Source: Globisporangium splendens
Taxonomy: Eukaryota; Oomycota; Peronosporomycetes; Pythiales; Pythiaceae
Direction: 5' to 3'
DNA: 64,000 nucleotides
NCBI GenBank assembly: GCA_006386115.1
Contig: VFIW01000095.1
Coordinates: 161,991-225,990 of the forward strand
The notes beneath the pieces were generated by a model. That model made no database searches. It worked only from the letters and a program-made list of their open reading frames with translations, and was not told the DNA's origin. Positions 21,540 to 32,470 of this stretch are shown here, piece after piece (positions within the stretch are counted from its first letter, which is position 1; every line of letters begins with the position of its first letter). The position numbers and the translations under genes were made by a program.

Positions 21540-22815
21540 CCCCAGCGCCTTCTCACTCGTTTTGCGGCGGCACAGCTTCAGGAAGGAACTGCAGGAATTC
21601 GCTGCTTAATTGGTGTACCACCATCATTCTCCCATGCTTTTTGCGCCTTGTTTTTGTGTCCTACCTGATATTCCTCGTTTTTATGGATGGTTTAGTGGCA
21701 ACATGCAGAGGTTTGGATTAAAACAGAGTGACGAGACGAGGAGTTTGTCGGTGTGTTGAACGATTCGGCGAGAATTAATGCTGTGCTTGCTGCTGAGACC
21801 AGGCATGGCTGCGGTGCATGGACACCGAAGGACGCCGACTACTGTACGCACCTGCGCATAACGGTGAGTCAGGAGAAGCGCGAGTTCAGCTGAAGCTGCA
21901 TGGTCGGTCCACTGCAGATGCTTCAGCAGCATTGAGCACCGGCAAAACAAAACCAGTGCCAAACGGTGTGCAGCAAATAAACGGTTATTAATACTTCAAC
22001 TGGTGCAACTTTACAGAACACAGGGTTCAATTAACCGGTTTGCATCCTCTTTGTTTGCTGATCCTGTCTGTCCTCCTTCGAGTGACACTCACTCCTCTTC
22101 ACGAGTCTTTTTTTGTACGAGTGTACATTGCTGTTTTCATGCGAGTCCCTCGAGCTTCGTCGTCTCCTACGCACTGGAGATCGGTTTGCATCATAGCATC
22201 AGAACAGCAGATAACTGTGGCTTCGTCAGCCTAGGCGTCACAGACTGTTTTTTGCTGTCGTCCTGCTTTTCCATTTCCCTCACACCGCTCACTCATGAGG
22301 ATATGGGCTGGTTTGCGAGGCCACATATTCCTCAGCGCGTTCAATATAAGTAATTGGAACCAGTGTTAGCTTCATATCGATATCGACGTCTTCAGTCTCG
22401 TGCCTCAGGAAAAAAGAGTTTTCCGACAAGAACCGAGCTGGCAGTCGCCTTTTGGAGGGTTCGATCACTAATTTGACTGATAAAAGCGGATCCACTTTGA
22501 AATCCACTGTTCGGGGCTGGTGTCAAAGACCCGACAATATTTTCTTTTCAACATGAGGTCATTGTAAAGTGGATCTCGGTCGTCTGTAATAGGATCTATC
22601 CGGTAGGTGTGAGAACACAAGAGAGTGGGAGTCGGCTGATGATTCTGGTACAAATCCTCGCTCGTTGTCGCTGTTCGTGCTTGTTGGTTTTGTTGCGTAC
22701 TGATACTGTAGAATCTGTACTGTACTGCAGTATGACGACCACCAACGTCAGTCGTTCCTTTTCGAGCACGCACAGACAAGCCAGTACCAGACGAACAGTA
22801 TCCACAGACTCGGGT
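21540..22815. other. Gene-free gap before LINE copy 1
   Basis: 1.28 kb upstream of paralogue 1. Moderate G/C with no periodic coding bias. Short minus-strand frames at 22289-22600 (one containing DPLYNDLMLKRKY) could be a fossil ORF but have no start, domain or splice pattern I can support. Confidence 0.4.
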
Positions 22816-24298
22816 GAGCCGAGGAGTAGGAAACACACAAAACGAGAGTACAAGTGGACCAGCAACGGCATGGGAACCTTGATCGCGGTGCCGCTGTCGG
22901 AGAGGAGCCACACGGATTACATTCAGATGCAACGGCAAGCAAACAGAGTTCTCTGGACAGTGACCGACTGGTCTGGGGATGCTGCTTGTCAACAAGACGT
23001 TGCAACGGTCGAAGAAGAAATAAAAACCACAGGGTGGATATTCATGTCGCACCCGCTCCCGACGCACTGTCCGTGGTTGGTGCATGAACGTACTCCCCCA
23101 AACAGCATTCAGAAGACAATTGACCAAGCACGAACACGAAGGTTGCACAGCAAGTAGTATCAAGGTCTCGGAGGACTCATAGACAAGCTCAACGAAGTCG
23201 CGAAAACTGATCAGTGGTACAGTCATGTGCAGTACCGGCTACCAGCAGATCTATGGAAACAGCGAGGATGTCTTACGCCGTATCAGATGTGGACGACATA
23301 CCGGATTTCTACGATGCAGCTCAACCTGTTCCATCCGGGAAGGATCGAGTCTTCGGCGTATCCAAGCAATGCCGGATGTAGAGTGACAAAAGAAACGATC
23401 TCACTCATAGTATGGAGTTGCAAGCGAGCACAAGCCGTGTGGACGGCATTCCTCGGGCGATGGATGAGCCGAACATTGACGGAGCAAGCACTCAACCTCT
23501 TCCTGCCTCATACTACCAGCCGCACAGCCCCGCCAGGTCAACGATCTTTACTCCGATAATCGGAAAAGCGCTTCGAGTTCACTACTCCGGAACACTCGAC
23601 AGCACTACAGGAACTTTGGTTTATCGTCACATCAAGCATCCCAGTACTGCTATGGAGAACGAGGGTGGAAATAGTGCATGAACGGCAGCACGTCACTGTC
23701 GAAGAGAGCACCAAGCGTGTGTGATGCAAGTGCGGGCTGTGGCTCATCGGATGAGAACGCTCCAAGGAGAAAAGATCAATGCTACCTGCCTGAGCCAACT
23801 GCTGAGCGTACTGGACCGGAAGTCACGAACAACTGGTGCGAATACAGCACACTGAAAGATGGTCTGGTATACAGCGCACACTACCTACAGCACTATGAAG
23901 TCAAGTTGGAAGCCTTCGGAGACAGCCAAATGATGATCGCAGCCCAGAACGGGTTCGCCTCAATGCGCCAGACCAAGTTGCAGCCACTAGCAGTTCAGGT
24001 AAATCAAATCATCTCCAACTTTGCGTGCACCTCCTGGAATCACACAACACGAGAACAAAACAAAATGGCCGATCTTCTCGCCAACATGGCGATCAACTCC
24101 AAGAGTGCGAAGATACTCACCGACGAACCACGGGGAAACGATCAAGTTGTTATGTCCAAGTCGCAGCTCTACTCGGCAATGATATCGGTGCCACACCGTC
24201 AAAACTCAGAAACACCTCACTCTCAGCCGTGCTAATGAGATTCAGGAACTCTTAAACTGTATGTGGATCATAAGTCACAGAGAATCACCTTCTCTCTC
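22816..24298 (+). mobile_element. Dead LINE copy 1 (3' part of a non-LTR retrotransposon ORF2)
   Basis: Collinear at protein level with the copy at 41469-43611 from the SRKxTKREYKW segment to the 3' end. It covers the post-RT region, the RT-type zinc finger (CPSNAGC homologue reads YPSNAGC; H/C ligands partly lost) and the second half of an RNase H domain (EVTNNWCEYSTLKDGLVYSAHYL, GDSQM). Stops interrupt it at 23156 and 23557 and frames change after that. About 190 nt covering the DGGARGNPGP start of RNase H are deleted near 23810. The RT domain is absent, so the copy is 5'-truncated as well as decayed. The 3' end is a short CT tail (CCTTCTCTCTC). No target-site duplication was found. Confidence 0.85.
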
Positions 24299-24971
24299 AA
24301 TCGTGGAGTGCGTCGATGGTGTTGTGACTGGCCAATGTGCTGTAGTACTCTCGCGCGAATGGACTTTTGTATGTAATCTCCTACTGAGTTTATATGTGTA
24401 CGCGATGCTCCATTTGTAACGAATGTGTGTTGATGATGCGCGTGTGCAGATCCAAGAATCGCAATACAACCAGCATTTACGATAGTTTGAGATTACGGTA
24501 CCAGGAGCGACGTATTACGACATGCCCTTGCGCAGTCGTGCAAGGTGTACGCAAACACGATGGTCTTGAAGTACGCATGCTAGAAAAAAGAGACGAAATG
24601 CAAATGTATCATGTGTCAAGTTGCGTATAACAACTTGGATAGAGTGTACAGCCGTACTCGGGTGGAGTGGCGTCGATTATCTGTCTGCGCAAAAGAAGTC
24701 CATCACAGCGAGAGATCAGCAGGTTCATTTTTCCTTCTCGATGAAGACGTTTAAACTCGACCTCAATTGTCCCGGACGATTTCGCTGTGCATTGAAAGGT
24801 AGACAAGAACTCCAGCACATGTGCCTCCGCGCACTTCCCATAGGCAAGAATATCACCGCTGCGTGTGTCGAAGCCGTCGGGTAAGAAAAGCTTCATAAAT
24901 GCAACAATTATCTTGCCTCATGAAATCTTTGTCTGCTTGTGTGTGCAGACCAAAGATTTTCGTGGAACCAC
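24299..24971. other. Gap between LINE copy 1 and decayed gene
   Basis: Contains a 95-codon minus-strand frame at 24609-24896 in the same frame as the decayed gene to its right, separated from it by stops. It may be a remnant exon, but no splice junction joins them convincingly. Confidence 0.35.
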
Positions 24972-26390
24972 TCAAACGACACGGCGTGAAGGCTTTTTCA
25001 CTGCTTTTCGTTTTCGCTTGGCTTTTGTCGTGGTGGCGGCCGTTTCCAACGACGACTCGGATTCATACACTGATGGGGTCGGATTAGATGATGTAAGTGA
25101 TAGCTGTTCAAATGCTGTACCCTTCTCAAATTGCTCGAGTTTTGATCGCAAACGTCTGTTTTCTTGGATAAGGTCTTGGTTGTGCGCCATCACAGTTTGA
25201 GAAAGAGCGTCTTGTCTGTTGCGTTTCTCATTGGTGACCGCTCCACGTTTCCCATTATCGACGACGCCACGTTCACCATCAACAGCAACACTGCGAGTGT
25301 CGGGGTTGCTCTCTTCGACGTCGGTAGCAGCTTTTTAAAGCATTCCGTCCTGAGTCGTGATGAACCAGTTTGTAATTTCATGGCCCCCAATTGAGAGCTC
25401 CTCAGTCTTTGATTTGAAATTGCTGACACAGGGGTCACGAGAGTTAAAACGACACATCTCCGGATAATGCAGTATCAGCGTAGCTGCAAACACTTCGAGT
25501 ACGTCACTTCGCAGTGGATCATGTCCGCTGACTGCCACGTCCAGTAGCTTGTTTTTCACCATTTTCACTCGCGGAAGAACAGTGCCATCAATGTTCCCGA
25601 ATACTGGTAGTGCCACAGTCAACCCCATTTCGAAGAGCTCATAAATACCCGCGTTAGTGTCTTGGAGGATGATATGAGCAAAAAAAGAAGACACATTTCA
25701 CCGTATGCTAGAAGTCGAACGTGGGGTCAGGACCCGAGGGGTGCTCTTTCACGGCGACATGCTGAAATCTGCGCTTCCAATCTTGACGGGTCTTCTTCTG
25801 CTTCTTTCTCGCTCTAACTTGCGTACTTGGGGCTCGCAGTGCCATCCTCGCCGCTCTGGTTGGCTGGCATTTCTGACTGGGGTTTCCCCCCGAGAGAGTC
25901 GCTCGTTATGGTGGGTGTCGAATGCGCTCTTTTTGGCTCTTTGGTTCTTTGAACTGAAACCAGAAGAAGGAATCGTGTGCGTTGTGGCGTGAGTATAGTA
26001 GGCGGACACTGGGTGGGTGGAAGGGGGATGGGAAATGCCATTTAACATGTGGTTCGGCGTTGCAGTTGTTCGTAAACAGACGCGATGTGTGCAAAAGAAT
26101 TGGAACCTGGATATCCGATCAGATGGAGTCGCATGGCGGCTGCGAGCAATAATAATGTGCTGCGTTCAGGTCCAGAGGACGAACAAACATGGGAAATCGC
26201 ATTGCCATCCGTTTCATCAAGAACGTCTGGGAAGGATCCGAGCTTCAAGGCTATTTGGGATTCATCGGTATCTTCATCTGGATATTTGTCAGACTCGCGC
26301 ATAGGATGCATTCCTACGTGCAATTATGCTCACATTTGATCCAACAACGCATACACCACGCTTCTTTTCCGAATGACACCCTTTTTCAGT
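24972..26390 (-). pseudogene. Decayed unidentified gene
   Basis: Two conserved-looking minus-strand blocks in N-to-C order. Block B (about 26390-26042) includes LLAAAMRLHLIGYPGSNSFAHIASVYEQL. Block A (25694-24972) includes GTVLPRVKMVKNKLLDVAVSGHDP and a C-terminal coiled coil (HNQDLIQENRRLRSKLEQFEKG) plus a basic tail (KAKRKRKAVKK). Block A is broken by one in-frame TAA at 25335-25337; reading continues in the same frame for 120 more codons on the far side. Block B has stops near 26335, and the two blocks are in different frames with about 350 nt of unrelated sequence between. I do not recognise the protein; a mobile-element gene family is possible given the setting. No intact start was found. 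Confidence 0.45.
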
Positions 26391-26407
26391 CGTAATTGCA
26401 GTCATCT

Positions 26408-28255
26408 TCAGCCGAGAATGTTGGATAAACGCATCTTTGCGGTTCCACCTTCGTCCCGGTGTAAGCTCACGCGCTCGGTGCCTGCGTCTTTTCCTTCGGT
26501 AGCGTCCACCACTTCGCCAACATAGCTCGTGAGGATATGGTTGGCTCGCGAGAGCACGAACTCAAGTTCACTGGCATCTTTGACAATGGCGCTCATCGCC
26601 GTCTTGAAATCCATTTGTTCTCGGATCGACGAGACCAGTCCCGTGCCGCGCTCGAGCCAGAAGCTCACTTGCGTATCCACTTCTAGAGTGGACCCGACCA
26701 GCGCGTCCATGAGCTCCAACTCGGGGATCACGTGCGGGAACACGAGCTCCAGCGTGCGCGCCGTGATGCCCAGCGTGTACCTGGCCTTGGCGTGGATGAC
26801 GTACTGGTTCTGCTGCGGCTGATACACAACGGGCTTCTGCGAGAGCTGACGGAACGCCACGAGGTCAAAGCACCAACTGAGCGACCGCCATCGGTCCTCG
26901 ATGATCATGCGTCCCACACCCGATCCGTAGGTCACCGTCATAGAATAATAGCGATTCAGGTACTCGGCGATTACGTCGGCATTTTGCACATGGGATCCCG
27001 TTGCGAAGATCTGGAAATATTTGCGCACGACGTGGCTAAAGTGGTCTGCGGGTGTCAGTGGCCCAGAACGTCGGTGGACTTGCTCGTCACTCTGAAGAGC
27101 GTGGCGATCCGGCACGTTGGATGCGGCTGGGTCGCTGGATAGAACCCTTGGTGGAACAGTGCTCTCTTCGGTGTAGCTTTCTTTCGATGGCAACGGCGAT
27201 GCTGGTGAGAGATTGTCTTGTCGACTTTCAGTATCTCCGTCACAACCCGAGCCTGAGCTGTTGCCACCACTGTTCGCATCGCTTGAGTTTGACTCTGCTG
27301 GGGATTTTGGAATCGGGAGAATCGAGTCCGGGTCAGGCATGTCGTTGTTCGGGATGATGAGCCAGTTCTCTGTGATCATGGCGCGGCCGAGTAGCACGTC
27401 CACGAGCGCAGGGTCCTTCAAAACCTCGGCAAAAGCCTTGACAAAATCCATCGAGGCTTCGTATTTGACCACTTTGCCGTGTCTGTTAAAGTGGAAGTCC
27501 TGGGTGGTCTCCCCCACGACTTCTTGTCCCACGAGCTGCGATACGAGCCACTCTTCGCCAATGATATGCGGGAACATGCCTGCGATGGTGTTGCGCAGGA
27601 TCTGGAAACGGAAAACACCCTTCGTGGCCACCACGACGGTGTCGTCCAACACGATGACCTCGAAGCTCGTCATTGTCATGCCGATGGCCTTGATGAACAC
27701 CGTGTAGAGCATGAACTGCTGGATGATGGCGTCGACGCCCGTCAACTCGTCGCCGATGTCCACGTTCTCGTCAAAGACGCTCCAGAGGAACTCCTTCTGG
27801 TCGTTTTCGTTCATCAAGCGCTTGCGGCCAGTCTGATTGACGTTAAACCCCGTCCGGAAGATGCGGTAGTGCTCTTCCACCGTGCGTGCAAGCGAGCCAT
27901 TGCGGTCGTGGCGGTGGATCAGCGTCTTCGAGAGCAGAATGTCGCGCAGGTTCTCCATCGCCTGGATCTCCTGTTTGAGGTTCTGCACGTCGAGCGTGAG
28001 GTTGAAGTCCACGGACCGCTCCTTGAGCACCGACTGGAAGCGGCCCCACCCGGAGCGCTTCTTCTTCGGCTTCTTGGTCACGCGTTGCTTAGTCTCGGCA
28101 CCATCGTTCTCACAGTCCTGGCTCTGGTTGCCCGAGGCCGAAGCAAAGTATGCAATGGTACCTGGCGACGACGAATCGATCGAGAGCGCCGTGACAGCCG
28201 GGGCAGACTGCGGCATGGCCGGCACCAAATCGCTTGTGCTCTGTGCGGAGGCCAT
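26408..28255 (-). CDS. Island paralogue 2: zipper-like N-terminus plus duplicated module
   Basis: Single exon, 615 aa, ATG at 28255. Same plan as paralogue 1: basic stretch (VTKKPKKKRSGWG), [19 protein letters not shown] zipper-like helix, module 1 (with NTIAGMFPHIIGEEWLVSQLVG and FHFNRHGKVVKYEASMDF), a long Ser/Asp-rich linker, and module 2 (YFQIFATGS, RMIIEDRWRSLSWCFDL, LELVFPHVIPELELMDALVG, VSFWLERG). It ends MRLSNILG. The modules are more like those of paralogue 3 than of paralogue 1, so 2 and 3 may be the younger duplicates. Catalytic residues are not evident, and a hydrophobic pocket or dimer role is conceivable if the NTF2-like guess is right. No signal peptide or membrane helix. Confidence 0.85.
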   Translation of the reverse strand: MASAQSTSDLVPAMPQSAPAVTALSIDSSSPGTIAYFASASGNQSQDCENDGAETKQRVTKKPKKKRSGWGRFQSVLKERSVDFNLTLDVQNLKQEIQAMENLRDILLSKTLIHRHDRNGSLARTVEEHYRIFRTGFNVNQTGRKRLMNENDQKEFLWSVFDENVDIGDELTGVDAIIQQFMLYTVFIKAIGMTMTSFEVIVLDDTVVVATKGVFRFQILRNTIAGMFPHIIGEEWLVSQLVGQEVVGETTQDFHFNRHGKVVKYEASMDFVKAFAEVLKDPALVDVLLGRAMITENWLIIPNNDMPDPDSILPIPKSPAESNSSDANSGGNSSGSGCDGDTESRQDNLSPASPLPSKESYTEESTVPPRVLSSDPAASNVPDRHALQSDEQVHRRSGPLTPADHFSHVVRKYFQIFATGSHVQNADVIAEYLNRYYSMTVTYGSGVGRMIIEDRWRSLSWCFDLVAFRQLSQKPVVYQPQQNQYVIHAKARYTLGITARTLELVFPHVIPELELMDALVGSTLEVDTQVSFWLERGTGLVSSIREQMDFKTAMSAIVKDASELEFVLSRANHILTSYVGEVVDATEGKDAGTERVSLHRDEGGTAKMRLSNILG

Positions 28256-29661
28256 TCCCGCAGACTAGGCAGGGGAGGAAGCCTGGGCTGTTTGCTGAGT
28301 GCCGTCCAGCAGAAGACTGGGAATGAGATTCGGGGGATCCTGGTTAGCCGACCGCGTCTTGCTTCTGGATTCTTGAGACCCAGCAGAAGGGGAGAGCGAG
28401 AGGGCAAGAGGAAGCGAAGAACACGCAGGCAGGCAGGCGGTAAGGGGTCTGTTTGCTGGGTGTTTGAGCTGCAGCGGGTCTCAGTTTGATTTGCTCTGGT
28501 CGAATTCTGTTTCACGGCTTGGCTCGTTTGGTGGACGCTCCCCCATAGTGTGAGATGATGAGAGGAGACCAAGACCGCCACCACAAGGAGAAGGATCGCG
28601 TCGCCCTTGCGCACGCCAGAGAAGGTCGCGATGCCTGCGGTCAGTCTGGCACCGAGAGCGAAAGAAGAGAGCCAACCACTCAGGCTCCAACTTGGTCTCC
28701 GTGCGTCCTCTCAGCAAATCCGTCCTCCCCACCTCGACGGACAGGCTGCACCCACTTTATCTCGCATATCCGTTTTCAAGAACCACTCTACTCTACAACA
28801 CTAAAAAAGTAGAGATGATTACTACAGCATATCGTGCAGGTTATTGATTATCACACTGTTCACTATTGACAGAAAGCTCTGCACTTTTTCTGCGTTTGGC
28901 GCGTGAAATAATAATGGGTCGCATTCAGAGCCCCACGCGGTTCAAGGAATCGCCAACTGAGCTCCTCGCATTGGGCAAGAGACCGCGTTGCAGAGAAGGG
29001 CCGTGGGGTTGCATCCGCCCATGCGCTTTGCGCAAGTAGACATCTCCATTTCGCTGCACTACATGTGCGTCCTCCCTCGTCGCACTTGGCGGTCGGCAAT
29101 CAGAGGATGACCGACTCCGAGTCGCGACTTAAACCTCGGGTTGCGTGCGACTCGGAAACGTTGAAGTGCACGCGTTTCAGTTCGGTTCACGTGCGGGTGT
29201 TTCTGAGGGCTCCCGTAGAAGGGAATGATCACGCACCCGCCTTTTTCTCTTCTTCGTTGCGCCAAAAGGCTCGGGCTGTTCTGAACCACATTGACGCATT
29301 TTCTTAGTCTGCACGTGACAAGGATGTCGCACTTTAAAGCAGCCTTTTTTCTCCGGTTCGCCTGTGGAAAATGCAAACTTCAAGTAGCCGCACGCGAGAT
29401 CTTTTCCATCAGAACCCACTTGACGTGTCTTTTCCTACAGCTTCTCTTCCACTGTGGCGTGCCAGGCGATCGTACCCTCCGTCACACGTCTACTTGCATG
29501 ACACTAGTACACACACGTAGATCTTTTCGCTTCGGCATGATTTCTGCTCCTGGGTGCATCTGTACAAGAAATTGGATCGACTCATCTGGTTGGTTAGGAA
29601 TATGCAATGTCGAATGCACTTGTTGACTGCACTGATTGGGCTCGTTCAGCATGCTTTTTTT
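28256..29661. other. Gene-free gap between paralogues 2 and 3
   Basis: 1.4 kb with no ORF showing coding bias and no mobile-element protein. It should include the promoter of paralogue 2 and the 3' region of paralogue 3. Some frames of 60-110 codons are random. Confidence 0.4.
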
Positions 29662-31473
29662 TTATCCAAGGATGTTGGAGAGACTCATCTTGGCGTTTGG
29701 TGAGCTGGCAACGCCCCCAGGAGACAGCGGACTTGATCCCCCATCATTAACGACGCTAGCCTCTTTGTCGTTCTCGACAACATTCGGCTCTTCCGCCTCA
29801 ACCACTTCGCCCACAAACCCAAAGAGCGTCGGCAGTGCGCGGGACACGACAAACGCGCGGTCCTCAGGGTGCGGCACGATCTGCGCCAGCGCCGTGTCGA
29901 AATCCATTTGCTCCGTGATCGACGCGACGCGACCCGAATCCTTCTCGAGCCAAAACGTCAGCTGCGCGTCCACGCGGATCGTCGAGCTGACAATGGAGTC
30001 CATCAGCGTCAAGTCGGTCAGCACGTGCGGGAAGACCTGCTCCACTGTTCGCACAGTCACGTGCATCGTGTACTCGGCTGTGGCCTGGACCAGGAACAGG
30101 TTGTCGTCGATCGGCGTGGACGTCGGTGGCTCTTGCGACAGTTGGCGGAACGAGAGTGCGCCAAAGCACCAGCAGAGCGACCGCCAGCGATCCTCGACGA
30201 CGTCGCGACCGACAGCCGAGCCGTAGCCGACTGAAGGCGAGAAATGCTGGTTCAAGAACGCGCGTTGACGGACACTCACGGAAGTCGCGGACTCGGATCC
30301 GCTGGCAAAGAGGTGAAAATAGTCCTTGACCACACGGTCGAAATGGCTTGTGGGCGTCAGTGGTCCCGTTGGCGTCGATATCGCATTGCTGTCGGTAGCT
30401 TCCGCTCTTCGTGTCTTCTCTGCGTGGACACGGACGTCACGCGACGCACTATTCTCGTCCTCGCTTTGTGGGTCGTCATAGCTGCTGCTGCCACCTGGGT
30501 TGTCATTCCCGCCGTTCTGGCTGCTACTGTCGTCCCATGTGGATCCCGAGTCGTCCGATTCGCTTGAGGTCACGTCCTTGGGCGGCGATCTCGATGGCGC
30601 CTGCGGCAGATCTTCGTCCGTGAGTCCAACCATCGAGTTGGACGTGATGAGCGCGCGGCCGAGCAGCAGATCGACTTCACGCGGATCTTTGAGGATATCA
30701 ATAAACGTCTTGACGTAGTCCAAGATGACCTCAAACTTGGTGACTTTGTCGGTGCTGCTAAAGTAAAAGTTCATGGCCGACTCGGCGTGGATCTCCTGAC
30801 CCACGAGCTTGGCCACGAGCCACTCCTCGCTCATGATGTGCGGGAACATGCTCGCGATCGTCGTGCGCGTGATCTGGAAGTGCAGGATGCCCTGCGTGGC
30901 TACGAGCACCGTGTCGTCGGTGGCCACGACCTCGAAGCTCGTCATCGTGTTGGAGATGAAGTTGATGAACACCGTGTAGAGCTTGATCTGCTCGATGAGC
31001 GTGTCGACGCCGCACGCGCCGTTGCCGACGTCCACGTTCTCGTCGAAGATGCTCTTGATCCACTCCTTCTGGTCCTGCTCCGAGAGCACGCGCTTGCGGC
31101 CAGTCTCGCGCAGGTTGAAGCCCGAGCGCATGACCGTGTAGTGATTCTTGGCCTTTTGTACGAGCGAGCCGTTCGGGTCGTGGCGCTGGATGAGCGTCTT
31201 GTTGAGCAGGATCGAGCGCAGCATCTCCATGTTCTTGACCTCCTGCTGCAGGTTCTGCACGTCGAGCGTGAGGTTGAAGTCCACGGACCGCTCCTTGAGC
31301 ACCGACTGGTACGGCCCCCACCCGGAGCGCTTCTTGCGGGGCTTCTTCACCAGTCGCTCCTCATTCTCGTTATTATTCGTGCCGTGCTGGTCGTAGCTGC
31401 TCATGGCTGGCGGCGTCGCCACGCAGTACGAGATGGTCGTCGGCGCGGCGTGCAAGTCACCACGTAGCACCAT
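29662..31473 (-). CDS. Island paralogue 3: zipper-like N-terminus plus duplicated module
   Basis: Single exon, 603 aa, ATG at 31473 (another Met at residue 25 is a possible start). Basic stretch LVKKPRKKRSGWG, zipper-like [19 protein letters not shown], module 1 (TTIASMFPHIMSEEWLVAKLVG, MNFYFSSTDKVTKFEVILDY), acidic Ser/Gly linker, and module 2 (YFHLFASGS, RDVVEDRWRSLCWCFGAL, VEQVFPHVLTDLTLMDSIV, LTFWLEKD). It ends MSLSNILG, one residue different from the end of paralogue 2. Third-position G/C is very high in the module 1 half and lower in the linker, the usual pattern for a constrained domain and a loose spacer. Function unknown. Confidence 0.85.
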   Translation of the reverse strand: MVLRGDLHAAPTTISYCVATPPAMSSYDQHGTNNNENEERLVKKPRKKRSGWGPYQSVLKERSVDFNLTLDVQNLQQEVKNMEMLRSILLNKTLIQRHDPNGSLVQKAKNHYTVMRSGFNLRETGRKRVLSEQDQKEWIKSIFDENVDVGNGACGVDTLIEQIKLYTVFINFISNTMTSFEVVATDDTVLVATQGILHFQITRTTIASMFPHIMSEEWLVAKLVGQEIHAESAMNFYFSSTDKVTKFEVILDYVKTFIDILKDPREVDLLLGRALITSNSMVGLTDEDLPQAPSRSPPKDVTSSESDDSGSTWDDSSSQNGGNDNPGGSSSYDDPQSEDENSASRDVRVHAEKTRRAEATDSNAISTPTGPLTPTSHFDRVVKDYFHLFASGSESATSVSVRQRAFLNQHFSPSVGYGSAVGRDVVEDRWRSLCWCFGALSFRQLSQEPPTSTPIDDNLFLVQATAEYTMHVTVRTVEQVFPHVLTDLTLMDSIVSSTIRVDAQLTFWLEKDSGRVASITEQMDFDTALAQIVPHPEDRAFVVSRALPTLFGFVGEVVEAEEPNVVENDKEASVVNDGGSSPLSPGGVASSPNAKMSLSNILG

Positions 31474-32470
31474 GTTGCTCGAAGGTTACGGAGACGATGG
31501 TCGCGCTTGGGGGAAAGATCGGGAATGACGACAAGACGCAGAGAGACCGAGCGCACGCGGGCGAGAGAGCGTGCGAGCGGGGATGGGATGCCTGGGCTCA
31601 CTCGTTTGTAAGCAAAGCATTCCAGTCGTTGGTCTGGGCTTTTTCTTTCTGTGTGATCGTAATCGCCGCAGAATTCGAACTTGAGTCTGGGGCGCACGCC
31701 AGAGTGTCGATAGAGAAGACAGAGATGGTGTGTGCATACGACCGACTGGCGCTCTTGCCTCTCTTTATTGCCAGGGAAGCAAGCGCTGGTGGATTATGTG
31801 GATGCTGAAAGTGCTTTTTCTCCAATATGCCACCAGCAAACGAGCCATTTCTACAGCGAGAGCGTGCACACCGCAAGCGCTTGTGCTGCAGGAAGAGGAG
31901 TGATTCCTTCAGAAATGACAATTCTTGCTTTCAGCAAGCCTTCTCCATTATATAGAGGTATATACTGTGTAGAAACAATGCAATATCAACAAAAAAAGAG
32001 AGGTTATTTTGTCTGTTAACACGACAACAGTTTCAAACGATGAAAGAATTCAGTACCGATTATTACCCAATCAGCGTGCGCGCTTCCACAAAAACTCCAA
32101 GAATAGACGTGTGCAATAACTTTGGGACGCATTCAAATCCTGTGGCCACTCTCTGAACTCCTGTCACCCTCTCGCCCATCTTCTGAGGCATCTGCACTAG
32201 CGAAAGCCACGACCACGAACGGCTTGCGGTGCAATATCAAGTATGAGAGGCGAGACCTCCGAGTGCACTGTGCATTTACTAACGAGTCGTCGATTGCGAG
32301 CCACACGAGTTTACAGACGAAACAATGTCATCAACTGTTAAAGGAGTCGCTATTGCGAGGATTGGAGGTCCATTTGGCACCCTCGACACTTTCGCGCCTC
32401 GTCTGGATCATTCGACAAATGATCCCAGGATCCACAAGCCGTCAGTATACACTTTTGGCTGCTGTCTGTC
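31474..32470. other. Gene-free gap
   Basis: 1 kb upstream of paralogue 3 and downstream of the AT-hook gene. Nothing coding was recognised; the stretch 31900-32110 is A/T-rich. Confidence 0.4.

Noticed and set aside
22289..22600. Possible gene on the minus strand (DPLYNDLMLKRKY and a following frame)
   Set aside because: No start, no splice sites joining the frames, no recognised domain; could be chance or a fossil.
24609..24896. 95-codon minus-strand frame with a Cys-containing C-terminus
   Set aside because: In frame with the decayed gene but separated by two stops, and no GT-AG pair joins them; left as part of the gap.
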